NCBI RefSeq assembly: GCF_022606355.1
Contig: NZ_JAHHZQ010000005.1
Location: forward strand, 481,428 to 545,427
From: Leifsonia shinshuensis
GTDB lineage: Bacteria; Actinomycetota; Actinomycetes; Actinomycetales; Microbacteriaceae
DNA: 64,000 bases
Direction: 5' to 3'
Every line of letters starts with the position of its first letter. Positions within the stretch are counted from its first letter, which is position 1. Positions 15,043-24,214 of this stretch are shown one piece after another. Both the position numbers and the translations under genes were made by a program. A model generated the notes under the pieces. That model was not told the DNA's origin. It made no database searches and was given only the letters and a program-made list of their open reading frames with translations.

Positions 15043-16392
15043 ATGAAGAGAAAGCTCGTCGGCCTCGCCGCAGTGGCTACGGCTTCCGCTCTCGTGCTCG
15101 CCGGATGCGCCTCAGGTGGAGGCCAGGCTCCGAGCACCGACGGCAAGGGAAAGACGGTCACCCTGTGGCTCGTCGGGTCCGACACCCCTGACGCGCTCCG
15201 CAACTACCTGAAGACGGAGTTCAACAAGGAGACCGGCGCGACGCTCAAGATCGAGCAGCAGGACTGGGGAGACATCGTCACCAAGCTGACGACGTCCCTC
15301 CCCGACGCGAACAACACCCCGGACGTGACGGAGATGGGCAACACCCAGTCCCCGACGTTCACGAACGTGGGCGCGTTCCTCGACATCTCCGACATGTACA
15401 AGGACCTCGGCGGCGACAAGCTGCTGCAGTCCTTCGTCGACGCGGGCAAGGTCGACGGCAAGAACTACACGCTGCCGTACTACTTCGGCTCGCGCTACAT
15501 GTTCTACCGCAAGGACGTCTACGCCGCGGCCGGCGCCACGGTGCCGACCACGCTCGACCAGTTCAACACCACTGTCGCCGACATCACCGCGAAGAACCCG
15601 AAGGGGATCCCGAACTTCTCCGGCTTCTTCCTCGGCGGCCAGGACTGGCGCGACGGCATCTCGTGGATCTTCGCGAACGGCGGTGACATCGCCAAGAAGG
15701 AAGGCTCCAAGTGGGTCGCCACGCTCGACTCGGCGGGGTCGCTGAAGGGTCTCCAGCAGCTGCAGGACATCTACAAGAACGCGTCCAAGGCCCCGAACGA
15801 CGCCAAGGACTCCAACCAGTACATCTACCTGAACGACACGGACCAGACGGTGGACGCCAACGGCAACAAGACGGGTGACACCTCGCTCGCCGCCGCCACC
15901 ATCATGGCTCCGGGCTGGGCGCACTGGTCGATCGGCGACCTGTCCACCAAGGACGGCAAGGCGGTCCGCACCTGGAACGACAACACCTTCGGCACCTACG
16001 TGCTGCCGGGCAACGACGGCAAGCCCGCACCGGTCTTCGCCGGCGGCTCCAACATCGGCATCTCGGCCAAGTCCAAGAACCCGGGCCTGTCCAAGACGCT
16101 GCTGAAGATCATCTTCAGCAAGGAGTACCAGGAGATGCTCGGCAAGAACGGCCTGGGACCGGCGAACTCGGACTACATGTCCTCGCTCGGCGACGACCAG
16201 TTCGCGAAGGCGCTCATCGAGTCGGCCTCCAACTCGAAGCTGACCCCGGCCGCTCCGGGCTGGGCCGGCGTCGAGGCGGCGAACGTGATGGAGGAGTTCT
16301 TCTCCAAGATCCGCGACTCGTCCGACCTGAAGGGCCTCGCTCAGCAGTACGACACCAAGATCGACGCTCTTCTCAACGTGAAGAACGGCTGA
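15043..16392 (+). CDS. ABC transporter sugar-binding lipoprotein
   Basis: 449 residues. A lipoprotein signal peptide ends in LAGC (Cys22). The remainder is a type-I (MalE-like) extracellular solute-binding protein (VTLWLVGSDTPDALRNYLKTEF; LPYYFGSRYMFYRKDV). Two permeases but no ATPase follow, so a shared MsiK-type ATPase elsewhere probably energises the system. Known parallels (NgcE/DasA) bind N-acetylglucosamine or chitobiose, which fits the downstream GH3, kinase and nagB. The ATG at 15043 is placed by AAGGGA and the signal peptide; an ATG at 15028 is possible. A strong hairpin separates it from the permeases. Confidence 0.9.
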   Translation: MKRKLVGLAAVATASALVLAGCASGGGQAPSTDGKGKTVTLWLVGSDTPDALRNYLKTEFNKETGATLKIEQQDWGDIVTKLTTSLPDANNTPDVTEMGNTQSPTFTNVGAFLDISDMYKDLGGDKLLQSFVDAGKVDGKNYTLPYYFGSRYMFYRKDVYAAAGATVPTTLDQFNTTVADITAKNPKGIPNFSGFFLGGQDWRDGISWIFANGGDIAKKEGSKWVATLDSAGSLKGLQQLQDIYKNASKAPNDAKDSNQYIYLNDTDQTVDANGNKTGDTSLAAATIMAPGWAHWSIGDLSTKDGKAVRTWNDNTFGTYVLPGNDGKPAPVFAGGSNIGISAKSKNPGLSKTLLKIIFSKEYQEMLGKNGLGPANSDYMSSLGDDQFAKALIESASNSKLTPAAPGWAGVEAANVMEEFFSKIRDSSDLKGLAQQYDTKIDALLNVKNG

Positions 16393-16426
16393 TCGGCTCC
16401 ACCTAGCGACACCTAGCAGCGCAGTG

Positions 16427-16467
16427 GCGAGGGCGCGGAAGCAGCACCACCCCTTCCGCGCCCTCGC
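16427..16467 (+). terminator. Attenuator-like hairpin between binding protein and permeases
   Basis: A 15-bp perfect stem (GCGAGGGCGCGGAAG with its complement) and an 11-nt loop, 35 bp after the binding-protein stop and 65 bp before the permease start. Known: such hairpins in sugar ABC operons let the binding protein be made in excess by partial termination or by protecting the upstream mRNA. Confidence 0.6.
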
Positions 16468-16531
16468 TCCTGCCTCCAGACTTTCCCCAACACCCGCACG
16501 CTTCCCCCACACCCCAGGAAGGAGGACCGCC

Positions 16532-17488
16532 GTGACCACCACCAGCGAGACCGTGACCGCCTCGCCGACCGCGAGCGCACCGAAGCCCACAGCGCCCCGG
16601 AGGCGCAAGCCCCGCCTCACGCCGTACGCCCTGCTGCTGCCGGCCATCCTCATCCTGCTGCTCGCGCTCGGCTACCCGATCGTCTGGCAGCTCGTCACCT
16701 CGATGCAGCACTTCGGGCTCGCCCAGCAGTTCGGCAAGCCGGCGCCGTTCGTCTGGTTCGACAACTACGTCACGCTCTTCTCGGACCCGTACATGTGGGT
16801 CGTCGTCGGGCGCTCGCTCGTCTTCTGCCTGACCACGGCCGCCGTGACGGTCGTGATCGGCGTCGGGCTCGCGCTCCTGATGACCGGCATCTCGCGCTTC
16901 CCGCGCATCTTCCTGCAGATCACACTGCTGCTCGCCTGGGCCATGCCGGTCGTCGCGGCCATGACCGTCTGGAACTGGCTGTTCGACTGGCGCCGCGGCG
17001 TGATCAACAACGTCCTGACCTCGTGGGGACTGGACTTCCAGAACCACAACTGGCTGCAGAACCCGATCTCGTTCTTCTTCGTGGCCGGTGTCATCGTGAC
17101 CTGGATGAGCGTGCCGTTCGTGGCGTTCTCGGTCTACGCCGGCCTCACGCAGGTTTCGTCCGAGGTGCTGGAGGCCGCGCAGATGGACGGCGCGAAGGGC
17201 TACCAGCGGCTGCGCTACATCATCCTGCCGATGATCCGCCCGGTGCTCGGCATCGTGCTGCTGCTCCAGGTCATCTGGGACCTCCGCGTGTTCACCCAGA
17301 TCAAGCTGCTGCAGGACAAGGGCTCCATCGCCAGCGAGACCAACCTGCTCGGCACCTACATCTACCAGCTCGGCGTGGGATCGAGCGACTTCGCGATGGC
17401 CAGCGCCGTCTCGGTGTTCGTGCTCGTGCTGACCATCGCGCTCAGCTGGTTCTACGTCCGACACCTGCTCAAGGGGGACCAGTCGTGA
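16532..17488 (+). CDS. ABC transporter permease, first subunit (MalF type)
   Basis: 318 residues, six transmembrane helices after a Pro/Thr-rich cytoplasmic tail (TASPTASAPKPTAPRRRKPR). The ATPase-docking EAA loop is visible as EVLEAAQMDGAKGYQRLRYIILPMI. The GTG start at 16532 has an AGGAAGGAGG box upstream. The stop overlaps the next permease start (GTGA), so the two subunits are translationally coupled and should be made in equal amounts. Confidence 0.9.
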   Translation: MTTTSETVTASPTASAPKPTAPRRRKPRLTPYALLLPAILILLLALGYPIVWQLVTSMQHFGLAQQFGKPAPFVWFDNYVTLFSDPYMWVVVGRSLVFCLTTAAVTVVIGVGLALLMTGISRFPRIFLQITLLLAWAMPVVAAMTVWNWLFDWRRGVINNVLTSWGLDFQNHNWLQNPISFFFVAGVIVTWMSVPFVAFSVYAGLTQVSSEVLEAAQMDGAKGYQRLRYIILPMIRPVLGIVLLLQVIWDLRVFTQIKLLQDKGSIASETNLLGTYIYQLGVGSSDFAMASAVSVFVLVLTIALSWFYVRHLLKGDQS

Positions 17489-18351
17489 CCACCGTCGCCG
17501 ACCGCAAGCTCAAGCAGAAGGTCCGCCCCGCCCGCATCCTCCTCGGTGTCCTCGCCGTGGTGCTCGGTTTGATCTGGGTCTTCCCGGTCTACTGGATGCT
17601 CAACTCCTCGCTGCTGCCGAACGTCGTGCTGCAGAGTTCGACGCCCACCTGGCTGCCGTTCGGGGGCTCGTTCGACAACTTCATCGCCGTCATGCAGGGC
17701 GGGACGTTCTTCCCCGCGCTCGGGATGAGTCTTGTCATCGCTCTCGTGACCGTCGTCTTCTGCCTGGCGTTCGCCTTCCTGGCCGCGCTGGCGATCAGCC
17801 GGTTCAAATTCCGTGGCCGCACCTCGTTCGTGCTCGCCGTGCTGCTCATCCAGATGCTCCCCGCCGAGGGGCTGTTCATCGCGCAGTACAAGCTGATGGG
17901 ATCGCTCGGCCTCCTGAACACGGTGATCGGCGTCAGCATCATCTACATCGCCGCCGTCGTGCCGTTCACGATCTGGATGCTGCGCGGCTTCGTCGCCGGC
18001 ATCCCCGCCGACCTCGAAGAGGCCGCGATGGTGGACGGGTTGAGCCGCACCCAGGCCTTCCTGCGCATCACCTTCCCGCTGCTGGCCCCGGGGCTGGTCG
18101 CCTCCGGCGTCTACGCCTTCCTTCAGGCGTGGAACGAGTTCACGGTGGCCCTGGTCATCCTGCAGGACAACAGCAGCCAGACCCTGCCGCTGTGGTTGCG
18201 CGGCTTCATCCAGCAGTCCGCGTCGCGCGCGACGGACTGGGGACAGGTGATGGCGGCCTCGACCCTCGTGGCCGTGCCCGTGATCATCTTCTTCCTCATC
18301 GTCCAGGGACGCATGACCAGCGGCCTGGTCAGCGGGGCGGTCAAGGGGTGA
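17485..18351 (+). CDS. ABC transporter permease, second subunit (MalG type)
   Basis: 288 residues with six transmembrane helices and the EAA loop DLEEAAMVDGLSRTQAFLRITFPLL. Forms the heterodimeric channel with the preceding gene, to which it is coupled by a 4-bp overlap. No ATP-binding subunit is encoded in the cluster. The GH3 gene follows at once, which suggests that the transported sugar is an oligomer cleaved inside the cell. Confidence 0.9.
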   Translation: MTTVADRKLKQKVRPARILLGVLAVVLGLIWVFPVYWMLNSSLLPNVVLQSSTPTWLPFGGSFDNFIAVMQGGTFFPALGMSLVIALVTVVFCLAFAFLAALAISRFKFRGRTSFVLAVLLIQMLPAEGLFIAQYKLMGSLGLLNTVIGVSIIYIAAVVPFTIWMLRGFVAGIPADLEEAAMVDGLSRTQAFLRITFPLLAPGLVASGVYAFLQAWNEFTVALVILQDNSSQTLPLWLRGFIQQSASRATDWGQVMAASTLVAVPVIIFFLIVQGRMTSGLVSGAVKG

Positions 18352-18356
18352 GCGGG

Positions 18357-19943
18357 ATGTCGGTCACCCGGTCCGAAACGGCCGAGGCGCCCGGCCCGAC
18401 CGACACCGCCCTCCGGCGCCGCATCGCGGCGACGCTGCTTCCCGGCTTCGTGGGCACCACCGTGCCGGCGTGGCTCGAGGAGCGGCTGCGGAACGGTCTC
18501 GGCGGGGTGTGCCTCTTCGGCCAGAACGTCGAGTCGGTGCCGCAACTGCGTGCGCTGACGGACGCCGTCTACGCCGCCAACCCGGACGCGATCATCGCGA
18601 TCGACGAGGAGGGCGGCGACGTCACCCGCCTCTACTACGACAGCGGTTCGCCGTTCCCCGGCAACGCAGTGCTCGGGCGTCTCGGCGACACCGCCTACAC
18701 CGAGGCGGTGGCGCGCCGCGTCGGCGAGGAGCTCCACGCGGTCGGGGTGAACCTCGACCTCGCCCCCGACGTCGACATCAACTCCAACGCCGACAACCCG
18801 GTCATCGGGGTGCGCAGCTTCGGCTCGACTCCGGAGGTGGTCGCCGAGCACGGCGCCGCGTGGACGCGCGGGCTGCAATCCGCCGGTGTCGCGGTCTGCG
18901 CGAAGCACTTCCCCGGTCACGGCGACACCGCCCAGGACTCCCACCTCGAGCTTCCGGAGGTCGACCTGACCGCCGAGCAGCTGCGCGAGCGCGAGTTGCT
19001 GCCGTTCCGCGCGGTCGTGGAGGCGGGCGCCCGCACGGTCATGACGTCGCACATCCTGCTGCCGCGCATCGACCCGGACCTGCCCGCGACCTTCAGCCGG
19101 AGGGTCGTCGAGGACCTGCTGCGCGGCGAGCTCGGCTTCACCGGCGTGGTCGTCACCGACGCGCTCGACATGCACGGAGCGAGCGGCGATCGCGGCATCC
19201 CCGAGGCGGCCGTCCTCGCGCTCGCCGCGGGGTGCGACCTCCTGTGCATCGGGACGGAGAACACCGACGCCCAGCTCACGCAGATCGAGGACGCGATCGC
19301 GGCCGCGATCGCCGCGGGGCGGCTCAGCCCGACCCGCGTGGAAGAGGCGGCCGGCCGGGTCCGCGCGCTGGCCGATGGCGTACGCGCCGACGCGGCGGCA
19401 CACGCGGCCGTCCCGTCGACCGCAGGCTCCCGTCGCCGTGCGGCGGACATCGACGAGGTGGATGTGCGACGCGCGCTCGAGGCGTTCGACATCTCTGAGC
19501 ACGCCGCGTCCTGGCTGCGCGACCACCACAGCCGCTACTCGGTCGTGCGCGTCGACACCGTCGCGAACATCGCCATCGGACAGGCCCCCTGGGGACCTTT
19601 CGCGGAGGTGGCGGCGGAGGCGGGCACGCACGGAGCGGGCTCGGGCTTCGCGGCCAACCCCCTGGTGGTGTTCACCGAGGGAGACCATCCCGACCTGGTG
19701 CTCGCCGCCGCCTCGCCCGTGCTGGTCGTCGGCAAGGACAACCACCGGCACGCCTTCGCTCGAGAGGCGATCGACCGGCTGCGCGCTCACCGCGACGGCG
19801 TGGTCGTCGTCGACATGGGCTGGCCGAGCGACGACCGCGCCTACGCCGACATCGCGACGTTCGGCGCCTCCCGGCTGATCGGCCGGGCGCTCATCGAGCT
19901 CCTCGACCACGACCACACGGGCGGCACGGGGGAGACCCCGTGA
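18357..19943 (+). CDS. Glycoside hydrolase family 3, NagZ-type beta-N-acetylglucosaminidase
   Basis: 528 residues. Seen: IIAIDEEGGDVTRL, the NagZ signature AKHFPGHGDTAQDSH (the His/Asp pair supplies general acid/base catalysis in this branch) and VVVTDALDM with the nucleophilic aspartate. There is no signal peptide, so it acts in the cytoplasm on imported oligosaccharides. The ATG at 18357 has AGGGG at the right distance; a GTG at 18348 overlapping the permease stop is also possible. The next gene overlaps its stop by GTGA. The C-terminal 150 residues or so form an extra domain. Confidence 0.85.
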   Translation: MSVTRSETAEAPGPTDTALRRRIAATLLPGFVGTTVPAWLEERLRNGLGGVCLFGQNVESVPQLRALTDAVYAANPDAIIAIDEEGGDVTRLYYDSGSPFPGNAVLGRLGDTAYTEAVARRVGEELHAVGVNLDLAPDVDINSNADNPVIGVRSFGSTPEVVAEHGAAWTRGLQSAGVAVCAKHFPGHGDTAQDSHLELPEVDLTAEQLRERELLPFRAVVEAGARTVMTSHILLPRIDPDLPATFSRRVVEDLLRGELGFTGVVVTDALDMHGASGDRGIPEAAVLALAAGCDLLCIGTENTDAQLTQIEDAIAAAIAAGRLSPTRVEEAAGRVRALADGVRADAAAHAAVPSTAGSRRRAADIDEVDVRRALEAFDISEHAASWLRDHHSRYSVVRVDTVANIAIGQAPWGPFAEVAAEAGTHGAGSGFAANPLVVFTEGDHPDLVLAAASPVLVVGKDNHRHAFAREAIDRLRAHRDGVVVVDMGWPSDDRAYADIATFGASRLIGRALIELLDHDHTGGTGETP

Positions 19944-20842
19944 GACTCGGCATCGACATCGGCGGCACGAAGACCGACGCGGTCGCCGTCGACGACGGGG
20001 GAGCGCTCGCCCAGCGCATCCGCCTCGCGACCGGGTTCGGGCAGGCGGCCGTCGTGGAGACGGCCGTGACGGCCGTCGCCCGCATCGGAGAGCTCACCGG
20101 GCTCGCGGCCGGCGGGTTCTCCTCCATCGGCATCGGCATCCCGGGGATGGTCGACAGCGTCTCGGGGCAGGTCGCCCACGCCGTCAACCTCGGCGTGGAG
20201 AGCCTCGCTCTGGGCGGTGAGCTCGCCGGGAGGCTCGGCGTCGGAGTGCGGGTGGAGAACGACGTGAAGGCGGCGGCGCTCGGCGCGTTCCATCTGCTCG
20301 GGCTGGACGGGTCGATGGCCTATCTGAACCTCGGGACCGGGATGGCGGCGGGCATCGTGGTCGACGGCCGGCTCTGGCGCGGAGCCACGGGCGTGGCGGG
20401 CGAGATCGGGCACCTCCCGGTCGACCCGGCCGGCGCGCTCTGCCGCTGCGGCCAGCGCGGCTGCCTGGAGACGGTGGCGAGCGGGTCCGGCGTCGCCCGG
20501 CAGTGGCGCACGGACGACCCGCTGCCCGCTCGTGCCCTGTTCGCCGCTGCCGCGGACGGCGACCGCGAGGCGCGCGCGATCGCCGCTAGGCTTGCGGAGG
20601 GCATCGCCGCAGCGGTGCGGGTGCTCGTGCTGACGGTCGACGTCGACACCGTGGTGATCGGTGGCGGCCTCCGTCATCTCGGGGACCGGCTGCTGAGCGA
20701 TGTCCACGAGGTGCTCGACGGGTGGGCCAGGACATCCCCGTTCCTCGCGTCTCTCGCGCTGTCCCGGCGAGTGCGCCTCGTCCCCGAAGGAACGCCAGTC
20801 GCCGCGCTCGGAGCGGCGCTCGTAGGAGGAACAGATGGCTGA
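19940..20842 (+). CDS. ROK-family sugar kinase, probably N-acetylglucosamine kinase
   Basis: 300 residues: phosphate-binding DIGGTKT at residues 6-12, MAYLNLGTGMAAGIVVDG, GEIGHLPVDP and the complete zinc cluster CRCGQRGCLE. Known: ROK kinases phosphorylate hexoses at C6. It is sandwiched between an N-acetylglucosaminidase and nagB (8-bp overlap with the latter), so GlcNAc to GlcNAc-6-phosphate is the likely reaction; glucose cannot be ruled out. Confidence 0.85.
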   Translation: MRLGIDIGGTKTDAVAVDDGGALAQRIRLATGFGQAAVVETAVTAVARIGELTGLAAGGFSSIGIGIPGMVDSVSGQVAHAVNLGVESLALGGELAGRLGVGVRVENDVKAAALGAFHLLGLDGSMAYLNLGTGMAAGIVVDGRLWRGATGVAGEIGHLPVDPAGALCRCGQRGCLETVASGSGVARQWRTDDPLPARALFAAAADGDREARAIAARLAEGIAAAVRVLVLTVDVDTVVIGGGLRHLGDRLLSDVHEVLDGWARTSPFLASLALSRRVRLVPEGTPVAALGAALVGGTDG

Positions 20843-21620
20843 AGTCGTCGTCGTCGCAGACAAGGACGCAGCGGGCGAGCTCGCGGCGGAGTCGATCGAG
20901 CGGCTGATCGCCGCCAAGCCCGACGCGGTGCTCGGGCTCGCGACCGGATCCACCCCGCTCCCGGTGTACCGGGCGCTGGCCCGGCGGGTCGCCGAGAGCG
21001 GCCTCGACGTGTCGCACGTCCGCGGCTACGCGCTCGACGAGTACGTCGGCCTGCCGGCGGGTCACCCCGAGTCCTACCGCGCCGTGATCACTCGGGAGGT
21101 CGTCGAACCGCTCGGTCTGACGCCGTCGCTGATCCACACCCCGAACGGTGCGCGCAAGACGATCGAGCACGCCGGTGCCGACTACGAGAAGGCGATCGCC
21201 GAGTCGGGAGGCGTCGATGTGCAGATCCTCGGCATCGGAACCGACGGCCACATCGGCTTCAACGAGCCCGGCTCGTCGTTCGCGTCGGTGACGCGGGTGA
21301 AGACGCTGACCGAGCAGACCCGCAAGGACAACGCGCGCTTCTTCGACAGCGAAGACGACGTGCCCATGCACTGCATCACCCAGGGCCTCTCGACCATCCT
21401 GCGCGCGCGTCACCTTCTGCTGCTGGCGTTCGGCGAGGGCAAGGCGGAGGCGCTCGCCGGTGCCGTCGAGGGGCCGGTGTCGGCCTCCAATCCGGGCTCG
21501 GCCATCCAGCTGCATCCGCACGTCACCGTGCTGGTGGACGAGGCGGCCGCTTCGCGGCTCCGCAACATCGACTACTACCGGTACGCCTACGACCACAAGC
21601 CCGCCTGGCAGAAGCTGTAG
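20835..21620 (+). CDS. nagB: Glucosamine-6-phosphate deaminase
   Basis: 261 residues, typical length. Seen: GLATGSTPLPVYRAL (phosphate loop), the catalytic-base aspartate D68 in ALDEYVGL, and GIGTDGHIGFNEPGSSF. Known reaction: glucosamine 6-phosphate to fructose 6-phosphate + ammonia, the entry of amino sugars into glycolysis. Last gene of the plus-strand amino-sugar operon, followed by a long hairpin, with nagA facing it from the other strand. Confidence 0.95.
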   Translation: MAEVVVVADKDAAGELAAESIERLIAAKPDAVLGLATGSTPLPVYRALARRVAESGLDVSHVRGYALDEYVGLPAGHPESYRAVITREVVEPLGLTPSLIHTPNGARKTIEHAGADYEKAIAESGGVDVQILGIGTDGHIGFNEPGSSFASVTRVKTLTEQTRKDNARFFDSEDDVPMHCITQGLSTILRARHLLLLAFGEGKAEALAGAVEGPVSASNPGSAIQLHPHVTVLVDEAAASRLRNIDYYRYAYDHKPAWQKL

Positions 21621-21640
21621 CCCCCGTTCGCTGTCGCGAA

Positions 21641-21689
21641 GGGCACGTAAGCGCCCCTAAAACGCGGTTTTAGGGGCGCTTGCGTGCCC
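21641..21689. terminator. Bidirectional terminator between nagB and nagA
   Basis: A long hairpin (about 22-bp stem with one mismatch, arms GGGCACG..AAGCGCCCCTAAAA and the complement) with A-rich and T-rich inner ends, midway between two convergent stops. Confidence 0.8.
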
Positions 21690-21700
21690 CTCGACGTGAG

Positions 21701-22852
21701 CTAGAGCAGGCGACCGTCGGCGAGGACCTGGCGGACGTGCCACTCGTGATCGAGCAGCACCGCGTCGGCGGCATAGCCGGCGTGGAGGCGGCCGAACCGG
21801 TGGCCTTCGCCGAGTGCCTTCGCGGGCGTGTGCGTCAGCGCCGTGACCGCGGTCACCGGGTCGAGACCGACGAGCGTGACGGCGTTGCGGAGCGCCGCGT
21901 CCTGCGTGAGCGTCGAACCGGCGATGGTCGACGTGCCGGAGAGCACCGCGAGTCCGTCGCGCACGCTCACGTTCAGCCCGCCCAACCGGTAGTCGCCGTC
22001 GGACGCCCCCGCCGCAGCCATCGCGTCGGTGACCAGCGCGACCCGGCCTGCGGCCTCCCGGAAGAGGAGCCCGGCGACCGACGGGTGCACGTGCAGGCCG
22101 TCGAGGATGAGCTCGAGCGTGACCTCCGGGTTCTCGATCGCGGCCATCACCGGCCCCGGCGCGCGGTGGTGGATGCCGTTCATGGCGTTGAACGCGTGCA
22201 CCAGGAGGCGTGCGCCGACCTCGAACGCCCTGCGGGCCTGCGCGTAGTCGGCCGCCGTGTGGCCGATGCCGACCACGACGCCGGCCTCGATGAGCACGCC
22301 GATGGCCTCCAGCGCGTTCGGCAGCTCCGGCGCGATCGTCGCCGTGCGCAGGGTGCCGCGCGCCGCACCGATCAGCTCCTCCACCATCTCGGGCCCCGGC
22401 TCGCGCAGGAAGGCGTCGTCGTGCGCGCCCCTGCGCTCACGCGCGAGGAACGGGCCCTCCAGGTGCGAGCCGAGCACCATCGGGTCCACCGCAGCCAGAT
22501 CGGCGACGACACCGAGGCTCTCACGCAGCGAGGCGAGCGGGTTCGCGACGTGCGAGACGAGCGCGCGGGTCGTCCCGTGCGCGCGATGCGTGGCGAGCGC
22601 CGCCAGCATCTCCTCCGGGCCGTCGTCGTACGGATGACCGCCGCCGCCGTGGCAGTGCAGGTCGAGGAAGCCCGGTGTCAGCCAACGGCCTCCGGCGTCG
22701 ACGACCTCGGTGCCCGGCACTCGAGCGGCGTCGTGCCAACCGGTTCCGGAACCGGTGGCGAGGATCCGGTCGCCGTCGGTCGCCAGCCAGAACTCGTCGA
22801 CCAGTCCGCTCGCATCCACTTTGCGGGCGTCATGGATGACGACGCCGGTCAT
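21701..22852 (-). CDS. nagA: N-acetylglucosamine-6-phosphate deacetylase (first copy)
   Basis: 383 residues of the amidohydrolase NagA family: metal-binding H66-x-H68 (FLDLHCHGGGG), GSHLEGPFLA with the metal-ligand glutamate, GIGHTAADY, HAFNAMNGIHHRAPG and LVTDAMAAAG with the catalytic aspartate. Known reaction: GlcNAc-6-P to GlcN-6-P + acetate, the step between the ROK kinase and NagB. The ATG at 22852 overlaps the stop of the DUF2568 gene (ATGA). It converges on nagB, so the pathway genes are split over two strands. A second, about equally complete copy lies at 26233. Confidence 0.92.
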   Translation of the reverse strand: MTGVVIHDARKVDASGLVDEFWLATDGDRILATGSGTGWHDAARVPGTEVVDAGGRWLTPGFLDLHCHGGGGHPYDDGPEEMLAALATHRAHGTTRALVSHVANPLASLRESLGVVADLAAVDPMVLGSHLEGPFLARERRGAHDDAFLREPGPEMVEELIGAARGTLRTATIAPELPNALEAIGVLIEAGVVVGIGHTAADYAQARRAFEVGARLLVHAFNAMNGIHHRAPGPVMAAIENPEVTLELILDGLHVHPSVAGLLFREAAGRVALVTDAMAAAGASDGDYRLGGLNVSVRDGLAVLSGTSTIAGSTLTQDAALRNAVTLVGLDPVTAVTALTHTPAKALGEGHRFGRLHAGYAADAVLLDHEWHVRQVLADGRLL

Positions 22853-23226
22853 GCGAACTCGCGCCGACCGTTGATCACGCCGCTCACCGTGGCGACCACG
22901 GCGAAGACGAGCGCGACGATCGGCTGGCCGAGGCTCCACCACGCGAACGCCGCGGATCCCATCACGACCAGCTCGACGACCGCCTTCACGAATGGATCGA
23001 CGTGCAGCACGGCCTTCGGGGAGCGGAACAGCGCCCACAGCAGGATGGCCAGCACGGGCGCGCCGATGCCGACGACGATGTTCCACGGCAGCGGCCAGGC
23101 GACGAACCCCCAGATGGCCAGCGAGACGATCGCGAAGATCTCCAGCAGGAAGCGCAGGATGTCGTTGGCCCGCAGAGCGGCGGGGCGCGCTGCGGCGGGG
23201 GTGCTCGGGTCGTGCGTGGAGGTCAC
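22849..23226 (-). CDS. YrdB/DUF2568-family membrane protein
   Basis: 125 residues with four predicted transmembrane helices and the pattern NDILRFLLEIFAIVSLAIWGF... WNIVVGIGAPVLAILLWALFRSPKA typical of DUF2568. No known activity. The GTG at 23226 follows a TACACT box by 6 nt (leaderless type), and its stop overlaps the nagA start, so the two are co-transcribed. Confidence 0.8.
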   Translation of the reverse strand: MTSTHDPSTPAAARPAALRANDILRFLLEIFAIVSLAIWGFVAWPLPWNIVVGIGAPVLAILLWALFRSPKAVLHVDPFVKAVVELVVMGSAAFAWWSLGQPIVALVFAVVATVSGVINGRREFA

Positions 23227-23249
23227 CGGACCAGTGTAGCCGCGCGGTG

Positions 23250-24143
23250 TCAGCGGAAGATGATGGTGCGGGCGCCGTCGAGCAGCACCCGGTCCTCCGC
23301 GAACCACTTGACCGCCTGGGTCAGGGTTCGACTCTCCTCGTCCTGGCCGATCGCGACCAGCTCGGGCACGCTGCGCGTGTGGTCGACTCGCACGACGTTC
23401 TGCTCGATGATCGGGCCTTCGTCGAGGTCGCTGGTCACGAAGTGGGCCGTCGCACCGATGAGCTTCACGCCGCGCGCGTGCGCCTGACGGTACGGGTTCG
23501 CTCCCTTGAAGCCGGGCAGGAAGGAGTGGTGGATGTTGATGGCCCGCCCCGCGAGCTTCTCGCAGAGCCCGGGGGAGAGGATCTGCATGTAGCGCGCGAG
23601 CACGACCAGCTCGATGTCGTGCTCCTCCACCGCCTCCAGGATGCGCGCCTCGAACGCGGCCTTGGACTCCGGATCGGTGACCGGACGCGACTCGAACGGG
23701 ACTCCGTAGAACCCGGCCAGGTCGCGCAGGGCGCCGTGGTTCGACAGCACGAGAGGGATCGTCACCGGCAGCTGACCCGCCCGCTGCCGGAACAGGAGGT
23801 CGTTGAGGCAGTGCGCCGCGGTGGAGGCCAGCACGAGTGTGCGCAGCGGACGGCCCACGTTGTCGACGTTGTGCGTCATCCCGAAGCGCTCGACGACCGG
23901 CGCGAGCGCGCGCTCGAACTCGGCGCGATCGGCCGCCGACTCCACCTGGAGCCGCATGAAGAACCGCCCCGTGTCGGTGCTCGCGAACTGCTGGCTCTCG
24001 GTGATGTTGCCGCGCGCGGCGACGATCGCGCCGGAGACGGCGTGCACGATCCCGGGCTTGTCGGCGCAGCTGAAGGTGAGCACCCAGTGGTTGGCGTTGC
24101 CGGTGGCGGGGCCGGTGGGGTCGGAAGGGCCGGTGGAGTCCAT
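23250..24143 (-). CDS. purU: Formyltetrahydrofolate deformylase
   Basis: 297 residues: an N-terminal ACT domain (SCADKPGIVHAVSGAIVAARGNI) and a formyltransferase-fold catalytic domain with NIHHSFLPGFKGANPY and GATAHFVTSDLDEGPII. Known reaction: 10-formyl-THF + water to formate + THF, balancing one-carbon pools. The ATG at 24143 follows TACCCT by 6 nt, so it is probably leaderless. The DUF2568 gene starts 23 bp after its stop. Divergent from an NCS1 permease. Together with glyA and folD at 40-42 kb it adds to the one-carbon theme. Confidence 0.93.
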   Translation of the reverse strand: MDSTGPSDPTGPATGNANHWVLTFSCADKPGIVHAVSGAIVAARGNITESQQFASTDTGRFFMRLQVESAADRAEFERALAPVVERFGMTHNVDNVGRPLRTLVLASTAAHCLNDLLFRQRAGQLPVTIPLVLSNHGALRDLAGFYGVPFESRPVTDPESKAAFEARILEAVEEHDIELVVLARYMQILSPGLCEKLAGRAINIHHSFLPGFKGANPYRQAHARGVKLIGATAHFVTSDLDEGPIIEQNVVRVDHTRSVPELVAIGQDEESRTLTQAVKWFAEDRVLLDGARTIIFR

Positions 24144-24214
24144 CCGTCCAGGGTACCGGCCCCCACCCCCGCGTCCGGTTGACGGCGGCCGGCCGGCTGC
24201 ACTTGGATCGGTTC

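Noticed and set aside
12711..15191. A plus-strand open frame of more than 800 codons across the SDR and ROK genes
   Set aside because: Its translation is Arg/Pro/Gly-rich without domain signals and overlaps two well-supported genes in other frames; typical of GC-rich DNA.
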